A stretch of DNA of 39,338 nucleotides, from positions 1 to 39,338 of the forward strand of contig REDU01000044.1 of the NCBI GenBank assembly GCA_007693335.1. The letters run 5' to 3'. Source of the DNA: Ilumatobacter sp. Lineage in GTDB: Bacteria > Actinomycetota > Acidimicrobiia > Acidimicrobiales > Ilumatobacteraceae. Below are positions 16,077 through 23,577 of this stretch, piece after piece. Position 1 is the first letter of the stretch, and each line of letters starts with the position of its first letter. Both the position numbers and the translations under genes were made by a program. The notes under the pieces are model-generated. The model did not search any database and was not told the DNA's origin. It worked only from the letters and a program-made list of their open reading frames with translations.

Positions 16077-16102
16077 TACCCCTGAGTCATCGACCCGAAA
16101 CC
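16077..16102 (-). promoter_or_regulatory. SigF/SigB-type promoter of the RsbW-like gene
   Basis: On the minus strand GGTTT (16102-16098), 16 bp, GGGTA (16081-16077). This is an exact match to the mycobacterial SigF consensus GGTTT-N15-17-GGGTA. The predicted start is about 22 nt before the ATG at 16047. A competing housekeeping-like pair (ATGACT 16090-16085, 18 bp, TAACTT 16066-16061) is weaker. Confidence 0.7.
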
Positions 16103-16141
16103 CGTCTGACTGAAACCCGCATGGCGGCGCTGCGACAGCGG

Positions 16142-16456
16142 TCAGTCGTCGCTGACGACGAGGTGGCCGGCGAGACCACTGATCTCGAACAGCCGGACCA
16201 CTGCGGCGCTCGGCTTGCGGACCACGAGTCGACGTGACGAACCCTCGGCGCGCTGATGCGCCTCGACGATGAGCCGGAGACCGCTCGAATCGATGAAGTC
16301 GACACCCTCGAGATCGACGGTGACGTCGCCGTCGATGCCGGGGAGCGGCTCGAGGTGCTCGGCGAGATCGGGCGCCGTGTGGGCGTCGATCTCACCCACG
16401 AGCACCACGCAGGTGTCGTCCACGGAGATCTGCAGCCGGGGATTCAGGTCGTTCAC
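16142..16456 (-). CDS. STAS-domain anti-anti-sigma factor (RsbV/SpoIIAA-like)
   Basis: 104 residues from a GTG at 16456 (a longer reading frame adds about 77 unconserved residues upstream). The N-terminus LQISVDDTCVVLVGEIDAHT is the STAS beta-strand pair, and VDFIDSSGLRLIVEAH carries the Ser that is phosphorylated by RsbW-type kinases in DSSG. When unphosphorylated it binds the kinase and frees the sigma factor; a PP2C/SpoIIE phosphatase reverses the phosphorylation. The GTG is 7 nt after a TAGCGT element, so the transcript is likely leaderless. Upstream on the opposite strand is the remnant SpoIIE gene; the complete SpoIIE phosphatase is 1.7 kb away. Confidence 0.9.
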   Translation of the reverse strand: MNDLNPRLQISVDDTCVVLVGEIDAHTAPDLAEHLEPLPGIDGDVTVDLEGVDFIDSSGLRLIVEAHQRAEGSSRRLVVRKPSAAVVRLFEISGLAGHLVVSDD

Positions 16457-16463
16457 GGGCCGT

Positions 16464-16469
16464 ACGCTA
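16464..16469 (-). promoter_or_regulatory. -10 element TAGCGT of the STAS gene
   Basis: TAGCGT lies 7 nt before the GTG at 16456, as in actinobacterial leaderless genes. GGGTA also overlaps here (16472-16468) but has no GGTTT at the right distance. Confidence 0.55.
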
Positions 16470-16541
16470 CCCGTCTCCGAGCAGTCCTCACGAGCCGCCT
16501 CCACCGTGGATGTCCCCCGGACGGGTGAATTCGACCGGATC

Positions 16542-16568
16542 GGTCGACCCGCTCCGACCCCATGGGTA
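16542..16568 (+). promoter_or_regulatory. Degraded SigF-type promoter of the SpoIIE remnant
   Basis: GGTCG (16542-16546), 17 bp, GGGTA (16564-16568): the -10 is intact but the -35 differs from GGTTT at two positions. It lies 12 nt before the ATG of the broken phosphatase gene. Confidence 0.35.
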
Positions 16569-16580
16569 CGGTCAGTGCAC

Positions 16581-17127
16581 ATGGACACCCTGTCGCTCGG
16601 CGACATCGTCGGGGCGACGGTCGGACGTTTCCGGCTCGCGTCCGAAGCGCGTCGTCTCGGTGCGAAGGTGCACGAGGCCCTCCGCATCGAGCTGCCCTGT
16701 GTCGATGCGCTCGACCTGGCGGCGCGGTACCTGCCCGCCGACGATGCCGTGGCCGCCAGTGGTGATTTCGCCGAGGTGACCGATCTCGTGCGACGCCTAC
16801 GGCGTGGTGAGCGACGACCTCACGTCGGAGTGGCTGACCGTCCCGTCGGGCCCGCCCGTGGGTGTCAGCGGCGACCGACCCGAGTCGGTCGTGGTCGCGT
16901 TCGGGATCGACGAGATCATGCTGTGCTTCACCGACGGCGTGATCGAACGGCCGGGCGTGACGCTCGATGACGGCGTGGCCCACCTGGCCGCCCGCTTGCT
17001 CGGCCGACTCGGCGCCGATCAGGTGTCGACCACGACCACCGAGGTGGTCGAGGCGGCCATGGACGCCGCCGTCGAGTTCGCCGATCGGCGCGACGATGCC
17101 GTGGCCGTTGCGCTGCGCCTCACGTGA
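16581..17127 (+). pseudogene. Broken SpoIIE/RsbU-type PP2C phosphatase (internal deletion and frameshift)
   Basis: The 5' part (from ATG 16581) reads LRIELPCVDALDLAARYLPA and SGDFAEVTDL, the start of a SpoIIE domain. Near 16790 the reading continues in the +1 frame as DAYGVVSDDL, SGPPVGVSG, LCFTDGVIERPG and a C-terminal DDAVAVAL, ending at 17127. Compared with the complete paralogue at 18171-19466, the region equivalent to its residues about 247-335 is missing, including the GDVAGHD metal site. Neither frame alone makes a phosphatase, so the gene is inactive unless the sequence has an error. It once would have dephosphorylated the STAS protein, which lies divergently upstream. Confidence 0.78.
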
Positions 17128-17140
17128 CCGGGTTGCCGTG

Positions 17141-17166
17141 GGTTTCGACGGGCTCCCGAACGGGTA
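17141..17166 (+). promoter_or_regulatory. SigF/SigB-type promoter of the LuxR gene
   Basis: GGTTT (17141-17145), 16 bp, GGGTA (17162-17166), an exact consensus match with the same spacing as the RsbW and DUF6458 promoters. Only 10 nt separate it from the ATG at 17177, so the mRNA should be leaderless or nearly so. Confidence 0.7.
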
Positions 17167-17176
17167 GCGACGCGCG

Positions 17177-17857
17177 ATGAACACGTCACCTCGACCTCGG
17201 GTCGACGGTTCGCCGGGAGCGCCGCTGTCGATCGCCCTCGTCAACGACTACGAGATCATCATCCACGGACTGGCTGCGATGCTGGCGCCGTACTCGGACC
17301 GCCTCGAGGTGGTCGAGCTCGAGGTCGGGGGCGAACCGAACCGACCGGCCGACGTCGCGCTGTTCGACACGTTCGCGGGCCGCAAGCACGCCCTCACCCG
17401 CTCCGCTGCGATGATCGACGACGGTCTCGTCGAGCATGTGGTGCTCTACACCTGGGACGCGTCGGCCGACTTCCTGTCGGAGGCGGCGCGCATCGGGGTG
17501 TCGGGCGTGCTGCTCAAGTCGGAGACGGCCTCGGAGCTGGTGACGTCGATCGAGCGGATCGCCGACGGCGAGCGGCTGGGTCTCGAACACGTGACCCGCG
17601 GTCGACGATCCGAATCCGACGAGGAGCTCTCGGCCCGCGAGCGCGAGGTGCTGGCGCTCCTCGCGCTCGGGCTCACCAACCGTCAGATCGCCGAGGAACT
17701 CTTCTTGTCGTCCGAGACGGTGAAGACCTACGTGAAGCGGATCTTCACCAAGCTCGACGTCTCCAACCGGGTGCAGGCCGCCGCCCTCGCGAGCGCTCGC
17801 TCGCTCGGCCCGCCACCGGGTCGTCTCGATCAGTCGGCGCGGGTCTCCTCGACGTAG
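17177..17857 (+). CDS. LuxR/NarL-family response regulator
   Basis: 226 residues. Residues about 17-135 are a receiver domain: D24 in VNDYE, D64 in ALFDTFAG as the likely phospho-acceptor, T92 in LYTWD and K114 in LLKSE. Residues 150-205 are the LuxR HTH (LSAREREVLALLALGLTNRQ, then IAEELFLSSETVKTYVKRIF). The acidic pair normally before the phospho-site is reduced to one Asp (ND), so phosphorylation may be inefficient. No sensor kinase is adjacent. The gene lies in the partner-switching cluster under its own SigF-type promoter, suggesting that it relays the stress response. Its 3' end overlaps the convergent DUF6458 gene by 28 bp. Confidence 0.92.
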   Translation: MNTSPRPRVDGSPGAPLSIALVNDYEIIIHGLAAMLAPYSDRLEVVELEVGGEPNRPADVALFDTFAGRKHALTRSAAMIDDGLVEHVVLYTWDASADFLSEAARIGVSGVLLKSETASELVTSIERIADGERLGLEHVTRGRRSESDEELSAREREVLALLALGLTNRQIAEELFLSSETVKTYVKRIFTKLDVSNRVQAAALASARSLGPPPGRLDQSARVSST

Positions 17858-18078
17858 TGCTGGCCGTCGTCGGACATGTGGCGCTCGGTCCGCATCTGGG
17901 TCCGTCGAGCCGTCATCCAGCCCAGACCCTGGATCGCCCCGATCACGAGCGACAGCACGCCGCCGGCGATCAGGATCCAACCGACCATGACGAGGTCGAT
18001 GCCCTCCAGGCTCTCGCTGACGGCGAACGCGAGGATGCCGCCGAGCACCAACAGGATGATCCCGAGACCTACGAACAT
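17830..18078 (-). CDS. Small two-helix membrane protein, DUF6458-like
   Basis: 82 residues. Two hydrophobic segments (VGLGIILLVLGGILAFAV and VMVGWILIAGGVLSLVIG) are joined by a short acidic loop, then an Arg-rich tail (ARRTQMRTERHM) ending in acidic residues. This matches the small actinobacterial DUF6458 proteins whose function is unknown. A very strong ribosome-binding site (AAGGAGGGG) precedes the ATG at 18078. The perfect SigF-type promoter upstream makes it a likely envelope component of the stress regulon. Its stop lies inside the convergent LuxR gene. Confidence 0.85.
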   Translation of the reverse strand: MFVGLGIILLVLGGILAFAVSESLEGIDLVMVGWILIAGGVLSLVIGAIQGLGWMTARRTQMRTERHMSDDGQHYVEETRAD

Positions 18079-18129
18079 GGGTGCCCCTCCTTGATCGTGC
18101 CGGAGTGGACCGGCGACGTGCCAGGCGGA

Positions 18130-18155
18130 TACCCCCCGTCGGCGTGACCGAAACC
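18130..18155 (-). promoter_or_regulatory. SigF/SigB-type promoter of the DUF6458 gene
   Basis: On the minus strand GGTTT (18155-18151), 16 bp, GGGTA (18134-18130) followed by T, giving the full GGGTAT of SigB-type promoters. A leader of about 45 nt with a strong Shine-Dalgarno follows. Confidence 0.75.
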
Positions 18156-18170
18156 CCCGCTCGGCCCGGT

Positions 18171-19466
18171 TCAGGCCACGGTCGCGATCAGCGCGGCGGC
18201 GTCGTCGGTGCGGTCGGGGCTGTCGAGATGGTCTCGCACCACCCGGAGCACGGCGGACGGGCTGCGATCGGTGAGCCCGTCGAGCTGGGCCGCCAGTTCG
18301 TCGAGACACTGGTCGATCGATCGGTCGCGACGCTCGATCACGCCATCGGTGAACGCCACGACGGTGTTCCCGGGCCCGACCTCGAACTGCGTGCAGCGGT
18401 GCCCGCCGAGACCCGACCCGATGGGCGACCCCGGCTCGACATCGAGGCGGATCACCGAGTCGTGATGGAGCAGCAGCGGCGGGAGGTGCGCCGCCGACGC
18501 CACGGTGAGTCGGCATCGCGACGCGTCGAGCACGATCACCACGGCGGTGGCGAAGGTGGCGTCGTCGATCGAGTCGAAGTAGCGGTCGGCCAGCGTGAGC
18601 GCCACGGCGGGATCGCCGTGCTCGACCAGGTGGCTCGCGAGCACGTGCCGGATCCGGCCCATCTCGGCCGCCGACGCGGCGTCGTGCCCCGCCACGTCGC
18701 CCACCACCAGGCCCACCGCGCCGCCGGGAAGGCGCACCACGTCGTACCAGTCGCCGCCGACGTCCGTGACGTCGCTGCACGGTTCGTAGAGCGTTCGGAG
18801 CTTCAGCCCGTCGATCACCGGCAGGCGGCGCGGGAGCAGTGCATGCTGCAGTGTCTCGGCCACCGCCCGAGCGTGTTGCAGCTGGCTGACCCGCTCGAGC
18901 GCATCGGCAGCCAGCTCCGACAGCTCGGCCACGAGCGCCCGGTCGACCGAATCGAGTTCGGCCTCGGTGGCGAACCCGAGCCCCAGCGCGGCGATGGGCT
19001 CGCGGGTGGCGCGCGACCGCAGCGGCACGGCCAGGTACGACGAGATACCCACCCGGTCGATCTCGGCGGCGAGCAACGGCCACTCGGCGATCTGCGTTCG
19101 ATCGGCGAGCTCGATCCAGGTCGCACCGGCGTCGAGCGCCCGCACGAGCGGGAACTCGGTGTCGACCGTGGCCGTCGACCAGTCGGTCACGAGGTCGTCG
19201 GGCGCGGTGTCGACGTGGACGAAGCGCACCTGCCCGTCCTCCGCCGGCAGCGCGACCGAGGTCAGCTGCGAGCCGATCACGTCGCTGGCGCCGCGGACGA
19301 TCGTGGTGAGCACCTCGTCGATGGTGGTGGCCGCCACCGAGGCAGCGGCGAGGCGCTGGAGGTCACGCCGCGCCTCGCGGGCAGCCCGCTCGCGCTCCAC
19401 CACGCGCGTGAGGAACTCGACCCGACGGTCGGCCAGGTGCAGCAGCTCGGTCGCCTCGTCGTGCAC
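18171..19466 (-). CDS. GAF-SpoIIE serine phosphatase (RsbU-like)
   Basis: 431 residues from GTG 19466. Residues 10-40 form a short helical lead; 45-195 a GAF sensor domain (TIDEVLTTIVRGASDVIG, SSYLAVPLRSR); 205-431 a SpoIIE/PP2C phosphatase with HALLPRRLP, GGDWYD (237-242), GDVAGHD (256-262), FTDGVIER (372-379) and TDDAAALI at the end, which together supply the two-metal site. It should dephosphorylate the STAS factor and so release the sigma factor, with GAF binding a small ligand or sensing redox. No transmembrane segment is present. The GTG is 34 bp after the stop of the sucrose-phosphorylase-like gene and 6 nt after GAAGAT, so it may have its own promoter or be read through. Confidence 0.9.
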   Translation of the reverse strand: MHDEATELLHLADRRVEFLTRVVERERAAREARRDLQRLAAASVAATTIDEVLTTIVRGASDVIGSQLTSVALPAEDGQVRFVHVDTAPDDLVTDWSTATVDTEFPLVRALDAGATWIELADRTQIAEWPLLAAEIDRVGISSYLAVPLRSRATREPIAALGLGFATEAELDSVDRALVAELSELAADALERVSQLQHARAVAETLQHALLPRRLPVIDGLKLRTLYEPCSDVTDVGGDWYDVVRLPGGAVGLVVGDVAGHDAASAAEMGRIRHVLASHLVEHGDPAVALTLADRYFDSIDDATFATAVVIVLDASRCRLTVASAAHLPPLLLHHDSVIRLDVEPGSPIGSGLGGHRCTQFEVGPGNTVVAFTDGVIERRDRSIDQCLDELAAQLDGLTDRSPSAVLRVVRDHLDSPDRTDDAAALIATVA

Positions 19467-19500
19467 CCCGCGATCTTCGCACGTCGCGATCGCCTGCGAC

Positions 19501-20997
19501 TCAGAGATCGTCCACCTCGTGGAGCTCGCGGGTCGACCCGGCCGTCGTCTCGACCACGGTCCACGTGGCCGCGGCGAGATCGATGCGGGCGTCCACGGCA
19601 GTGGCCGACGGCTCGTGTTCCCAGCGGAGGTGGAGCTCGTGGTCGGGAGCGTCGAGCACCTCGAACGTGCCGTCGAACACCGGGTGGCCGGCACGCCAGC
19701 GCAGCAGCCGCACCAGCCGCTGCACGACCGGGGTCGACAGGGCGGCCTCGACCTCGGCGCTGTCGTAGACGTGGCGGTTGATGTCGCGACCCACGCCGGT
19801 GCGCTCCAGCAGGTCGACATCGTTGCCCCCCGCCAGCAACCCCACGTAGTACACCTGCGGGATCCCCGGCACGAGGCACTGGATGAGCCGGGCGGTGAGG
19901 TACCGGTCCTCGTCGCGTCCGAGCGCATCGAAGTAGGTGCAGTTCACCTGGTAGAGGTCGAGGTTCGACGCCGCCACCCCCGTGGCGAGGCGACTCGTGC
20001 CCTCGCTGCGCCGGTGGATCTCCTCGACCAGGTCCGACAGCCGGTCGGGTTCGAGCAGCCCCGGTCGTTCGGGATGCGTCGGATCGGCACCCACGTCGAT
20101 CACGCCGATGCCGTCGTGGGTGTCGAGCACGTTCACCGCGTTGGCGGGACGGATCTCGAACCACCGTCGCAGCGGGCCCGAATCGCCCCGGTACAGCGCG
20201 TCGAGCACGAGCGGCGGCAGCGTGAAGTCGTACACCAGGTCGACGCGGCGGGCGATGTCGATCTGCATCTGGTGGTGGCCGTGCACCTCCACGAGCACCT
20301 GGATGCCGTGGGCACGGAACTCGGCGGCCAGCCGGTCGACGAACTCGAACGTCTCGGGGATCATGAAGCACGAGGTGCCGGCCCGCTTGATCGCGTAGCC
20401 CACGGCGTCGAGCCGCACGAGTGTCACGCCCGAGGCGGCCAGTCGCTCGACCACCGACAGCAGGTACTGCCAGCCCGTGGGGTGCTCCACGTCGAGGTCG
20501 ATCTGATGCGGGGTGAACGTGGTCCACATCAGCTTCATCCCGCCGGTGTGGGTGCGCACCCGGGTGAACGGCAGCCCGGGTCGCGGGCGGTACACGGTGA
20601 TGAGATCGTCTTCGGTGGCGCCGTCGGGGAACACCGCGCCGAGCGTCAGGAACATGCCGTCGTACGGCGACCCCTCCCCGTCGGCCAGCCAGTCGACGAA
20701 CGGTGCCGACTCGTCGGACACGTGGTTCACGATCATGTCGGCCATCACGTCGTGCGAGGCGGCGATGGCTGCGATGTCGTCCCACGTGCCGAGACGGGGA
20801 TCGACGGTGAGGTGATCGGTGGGGTCGAAGCCGGCGTCGGCACCGTCGATGGGCACGTAGAACGGCAGCACGTGCACGCCCGTGAAAGCGCCCGCCAGCG
20901 GACCGTCGAGGAGCCGGCGCAGGCCCGCGAGGTCACCGCAGAGCCGGTCGGCGTACGCGATGAGCTGCGGGCCCGACCCGCGACGAGGCGGGCTCAA
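19501..20997 (-). CDS. Sucrose phosphorylase-like GH13_18 enzyme
   Basis: 498 residues, starting at TTG 20997, which overlaps the previous TGA as TTGA. GH13 catalytic residues: nucleophile D197 in LVRLDAVGYA, acid/base E237 in VLVEVHGHHQ, and D295 in LDTHDGIG. The segments AGTSCFMIPET and LPFYVPIDGADAGFDP are characteristic of the GH13_18 sucrose-phosphorylase group. It would split sucrose (or glucosylglycerate/sucrose 6-phosphate in related enzymes) with phosphate to glucose 1-phosphate. The acceptor loops that distinguish these activities cannot be judged here. The operon partner upstream is a TerB-like protein, which is not an obvious sugar enzyme; the GAF-SpoIIE gene follows. Confidence 0.88.
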   Translation of the reverse strand: MSPPRRGSGPQLIAYADRLCGDLAGLRRLLDGPLAGAFTGVHVLPFYVPIDGADAGFDPTDHLTVDPRLGTWDDIAAIAASHDVMADMIVNHVSDESAPFVDWLADGEGSPYDGMFLTLGAVFPDGATEDDLITVYRPRPGLPFTRVRTHTGGMKLMWTTFTPHQIDLDVEHPTGWQYLLSVVERLAASGVTLVRLDAVGYAIKRAGTSCFMIPETFEFVDRLAAEFRAHGIQVLVEVHGHHQMQIDIARRVDLVYDFTLPPLVLDALYRGDSGPLRRWFEIRPANAVNVLDTHDGIGVIDVGADPTHPERPGLLEPDRLSDLVEEIHRRSEGTSRLATGVAASNLDLYQVNCTYFDALGRDEDRYLTARLIQCLVPGIPQVYYVGLLAGGNDVDLLERTGVGRDINRHVYDSAEVEAALSTPVVQRLVRLLRWRAGHPVFDGTFEVLDAPDHELHLRWEHEPSATAVDARIDLAAATWTVVETTAGSTRELHEVDDL

Positions 20998-21389
20998 CCG
21001 AACCGCACCGCGATGTCGGCGAGGAGACTGCCCTCCTCCGGGCTCACGTCCTCGTCGACACCGGCCACCTCACGGGCCGCCGAGAACAGCGCCATGCGCA
21101 GCACCCGGCTCGTGATGCGCTCGTCCACCCCGGCGAGGAACTCGTCGGTGGTGTGATCGGCCAGCGCCTTGCGGGCCTTCGCCATCGCCGGGCCGAGGTA
21201 CTGCTCGAACGAGAACGACCCGCCGCGCCAGTCTTCGGTGATCTCGCGGATCGTCTCGATCTCGGCAGGGTCGAGGTGGTGGTCGGCCACCATCACGAGC
21301 GCCAGCAGCTCGAGTGCCGCCTGGTGCTCGCGGTCGGCCGTGGCGTGCACGGCAACCCCGTCGTACAGCTCGTTCAATCGGTCGTTCAT
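20994..21389 (-). CDS. TerB-like helical protein
   Basis: 131 residues, all helical by appearance. LELLALVMVADHHLDPAEIETI followed by a second VDEDVSPEEGSLLADIAVRF resembles the two Asp/Glu-rich metal-binding loops of TerB/DjlA-type domains (each a D-x-x-hydrophobic-xxxE pattern). TerB domains bind metal and occur in tellurite-resistance and stress or membrane-associated systems. The start ATG overlaps the peptidase stop (ATGA), and its own stop overlaps the TTG of the phosphorylase gene, so the three proteins are probably translated as a unit. The exact function is unknown. Confidence 0.78.
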   Translation of the reverse strand: MNDRLNELYDGVAVHATADREHQAALELLALVMVADHHLDPAEIETIREITEDWRGGSFSFEQYLGPAMAKARKALADHTTDEFLAGVDERITSRVLRMALFSAAREVAGVDEDVSPEEGSLLADIAVRFG

Positions 21390-23545
21390 CGGTCGTCCTC
21401 ATGGGTGCTGGGGTCGTGGGCCTGGGGGCCGACCGTAGCCAAGCCCAGCGCTCGACGCAGAAACTCCAGCTGGTGCACCAGCAGGTTCTCGGCCACGACC
21501 TCCTGCGGGGTCATGTGGGTGACACCCACCAGCGGCAGCACCTCGTGAGGCCGGCCGGCCGCGAGCAGGGCCGACGACAGCTGCAGCGTGTGTGCCGCCA
21601 CCACGTTGTCGTCGGCCAGACCGTGGACGAGCAGCAGTGGGCGGGTCAGCCGGTCGGCCAGCGGCAGCAGTGAACTCTGGTCGTACGGGCGGGGGTCGTC
21701 GGTGGGATCGCCCAGGTAGCGCTCGGTGTAGTGGGTGTCGTAGAGACGCCACTCGGTCACGGGTGCGCCGGCCACGGCGGCGTGGAAGACATCGGGCCGG
21801 CGCATCACCGCCAGGGCCGCCAGGTACCCGCCGAAACTCCAGCCGCGGATCGCGACACGATCGAGATCGAGCGCGCCGGTGATCTCGGCGGCATGGTGCA
21901 GGGCCTCGACCTGATCGTCGAGCGGCGCCGTGGCCAGGTCGTGGAGCACGGCCCGCTCGTGGTCCGAGCCGCGCCCGGGCGTGCCGCGCCCGTCGGCCAC
22001 GACCACCGCGAAGCCCTGATCGGCGAACCACTGGGAGTTGAGGAAGGCGTTGTGCGACCGCACCACGCGTTGGGAGTGGGGCCCGCCGTAGGGATCCATG
22101 AGCACGGGCAGGGCCGAACCGTCGTGGTCGTGGGGGAGCAGCACCGCCACCGGCACACCGCTGTCGGTCCGCAGCATCGTGACGTTCGGGGTCACGAGTG
22201 GTGTCTCGGCGTGGCTCGTCAGCTCGTGTCCGTCGGGGAGTGTCCACCGCCCGCCGGGTGCGTCGAGGTGGGCGCGGCGGATCACCACGGTGGGCCCACC
22301 CACGGCCGCGGCGTGCACCCCGTCGTCGTGCGTGAGCGTCGTGAGGCCCGGCCCGTCGTCATCGTCGGACGCCTCGGACCACCGGTGCACGTGGGCGACC
22401 GTGGGATCGTCGATCGGGTTGGCCACGAACACCACCTGCGCGATGCCGGCCGACCCGGAGCTGACCGACACGATCGATCGCACCTGGAGCTCGGTGCCCG
22501 TGACCGCCACCCCGCCCACCAGCAACCGCCGGGCGCCGTTGCGATCGGCACACGTGACCAGCCGACCGTCGGCCAGCACCCGTGGCGATCCGGCCACCAA
22601 CTCGACCCAGGCATCGTCGTGGTCGACGAAGAGCGCGTCGGTGGCGCCGGTGTCGGTGTCGACAGCGAGCACCTCGAGGCGGCGCTGGTCGCGCGACTGC
22701 ACCGTGATCACCAGCCCACCGCTGCCCCACTGCACGCCGGCCAGATAGGGGAGGGCCGAACGGTCCCACTCGACGTCGACGGGTTCGCTGCCGTCGATCG
22801 GGAACACGTGCAGCGAGACATCGGCGTTGTCGGTGCCGGCGGCGGGGTACCGCACCGTGGTGGGTGCCGACGACGGATCAGCGGGATCGGCGAGATGCCA
22901 CTGCTGGATCGGCGCCGTGTCGACCCGGCACACGGCGATCGCGCTGCCGTCGGGACTCCACCAGTAGCCGCGGAAGCGGCGCATCTCCTCCGCGGCGATG
23001 AACTCGGCGCTGCCCCAGCTGACGGTGTCGGGCTCGTCGAGATCGCCGCCTGCCAGCACCCGCCACGACCCGTCGAGCTCGGCCAGGCACAGGAGGCGAC
23101 CGCTCACGTACGCGACGCGCCGGGCGGGCGGATCGGGGCGCGGGTCGAACACGGGACCGGCCACGTCGAGCGGCCGGGCCCGGCCCGACAGCAACCCGGC
23201 GGTGAACAGCCGACCACCCAGCGCGAACGCGGCCACGGTCCCGGCCGAGTCGGTGGCGTAGCCGGTGATGCCGCCGGCGCTCTCGCGCAGGCGTTCGCGG
23301 CGGGCGCGCTCCTCGGGAGGGAGGTGGCCGTGGTCGGCCAGGAGCTCCGCCGGATCGGCCACGAGCCGCTCCTCGCCCGTGCGGGCGTCGGCCACCCAGA
23401 GGCAGTTGACGGGATCGTCGCCGCCACGGCTGCGCAGGAACACCACCCGCCGACCGTCGGCCGACACCGTGACGTCACGCGGCTCGCCCAGCGTGAGCCG
23501 CTGGGTCCGGGCGTACTGACGGGGGAACGAATCGACCACGGCCAC
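21386..23545 (-). CDS. DPP-IV-like S9 prolyl oligopeptidase-family dipeptidyl peptidase
   Basis: 719 residues from GTG 23545. The N-terminal ~450 residues form a beta-propeller (DPPIV_N); the Glu-Glu element [17 protein letters not shown] is the signature that binds the substrate N-terminus in DPP-IV-type enzymes. The alpha/beta hydrolase half has nucleophile S570 in GWSFGGY, acid D645 or D646 in HGLADDN, and H677 in GVTHMT. It removes N-terminal dipeptides, usually after Pro or Ala. There is no signal peptide, so it is predicted to be cytoplasmic. TAGCAT lies 7 nt before the GTG (leaderless). It heads the peptidase/TerB/phosphorylase operon. Confidence 0.93.
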   Translation of the reverse strand: MAVVDSFPRQYARTQRLTLGEPRDVTVSADGRRVVFLRSRGGDDPVNCLWVADARTGEERLVADPAELLADHGHLPPEERARRERLRESAGGITGYATDSAGTVAAFALGGRLFTAGLLSGRARPLDVAGPVFDPRPDPPARRVAYVSGRLLCLAELDGSWRVLAGGDLDEPDTVSWGSAEFIAAEEMRRFRGYWWSPDGSAIAVCRVDTAPIQQWHLADPADPSSAPTTVRYPAAGTDNADVSLHVFPIDGSEPVDVEWDRSALPYLAGVQWGSGGLVITVQSRDQRRLEVLAVDTDTGATDALFVDHDDAWVELVAGSPRVLADGRLVTCADRNGARRLLVGGVAVTGTELQVRSIVSVSSGSAGIAQVVFVANPIDDPTVAHVHRWSEASDDDDGPGLTTLTHDDGVHAAAVGGPTVVIRRAHLDAPGGRWTLPDGHELTSHAETPLVTPNVTMLRTDSGVPVAVLLPHDHDGSALPVLMDPYGGPHSQRVVRSHNAFLNSQWFADQGFAVVVADGRGTPGRGSDHERAVLHDLATAPLDDQVEALHHAAEITGALDLDRVAIRGWSFGGYLAALAVMRRPDVFHAAVAGAPVTEWRLYDTHYTERYLGDPTDDPRPYDQSSLLPLADRLTRPLLLVHGLADDNVVAAHTLQLSSALLAAGRPHEVLPLVGVTHMTPQEVVAENLLVHQLEFLRRALGLATVGPQAHDPSTHEDDR

Positions 23546-23552
23546 GACTGCG

Positions 23553-23558
23553 ATGCTA
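23553..23558 (-). promoter_or_regulatory. -10 element TAGCAT of the S9 peptidase operon
   Basis: TAGCAT is 7 nt before the GTG at 23545, a TANNNT pattern expected for a leaderless transcript. It decides the start codon over the GTG 6 nt further in. Confidence 0.6.
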
Positions 23559-23577
23559 GGCCCCGGCCGGTGGGGGC

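Noticed and set aside
16061-16090. Housekeeping promoter ATGACT-18-TAACTT for the RsbW-like gene
   Set aside because: It is possible, but the overlapping GGTTT-N16-GGGTA is an exact consensus match and shares its spacing with two other genes in the cluster.
16457-16687. N-terminal extension of the STAS gene to an ATG at 16687
   Set aside because: The extra 77 residues are Arg/Ser/Thr-rich and unlike STAS, and a TAGCGT element sits right before the GTG at 16456.
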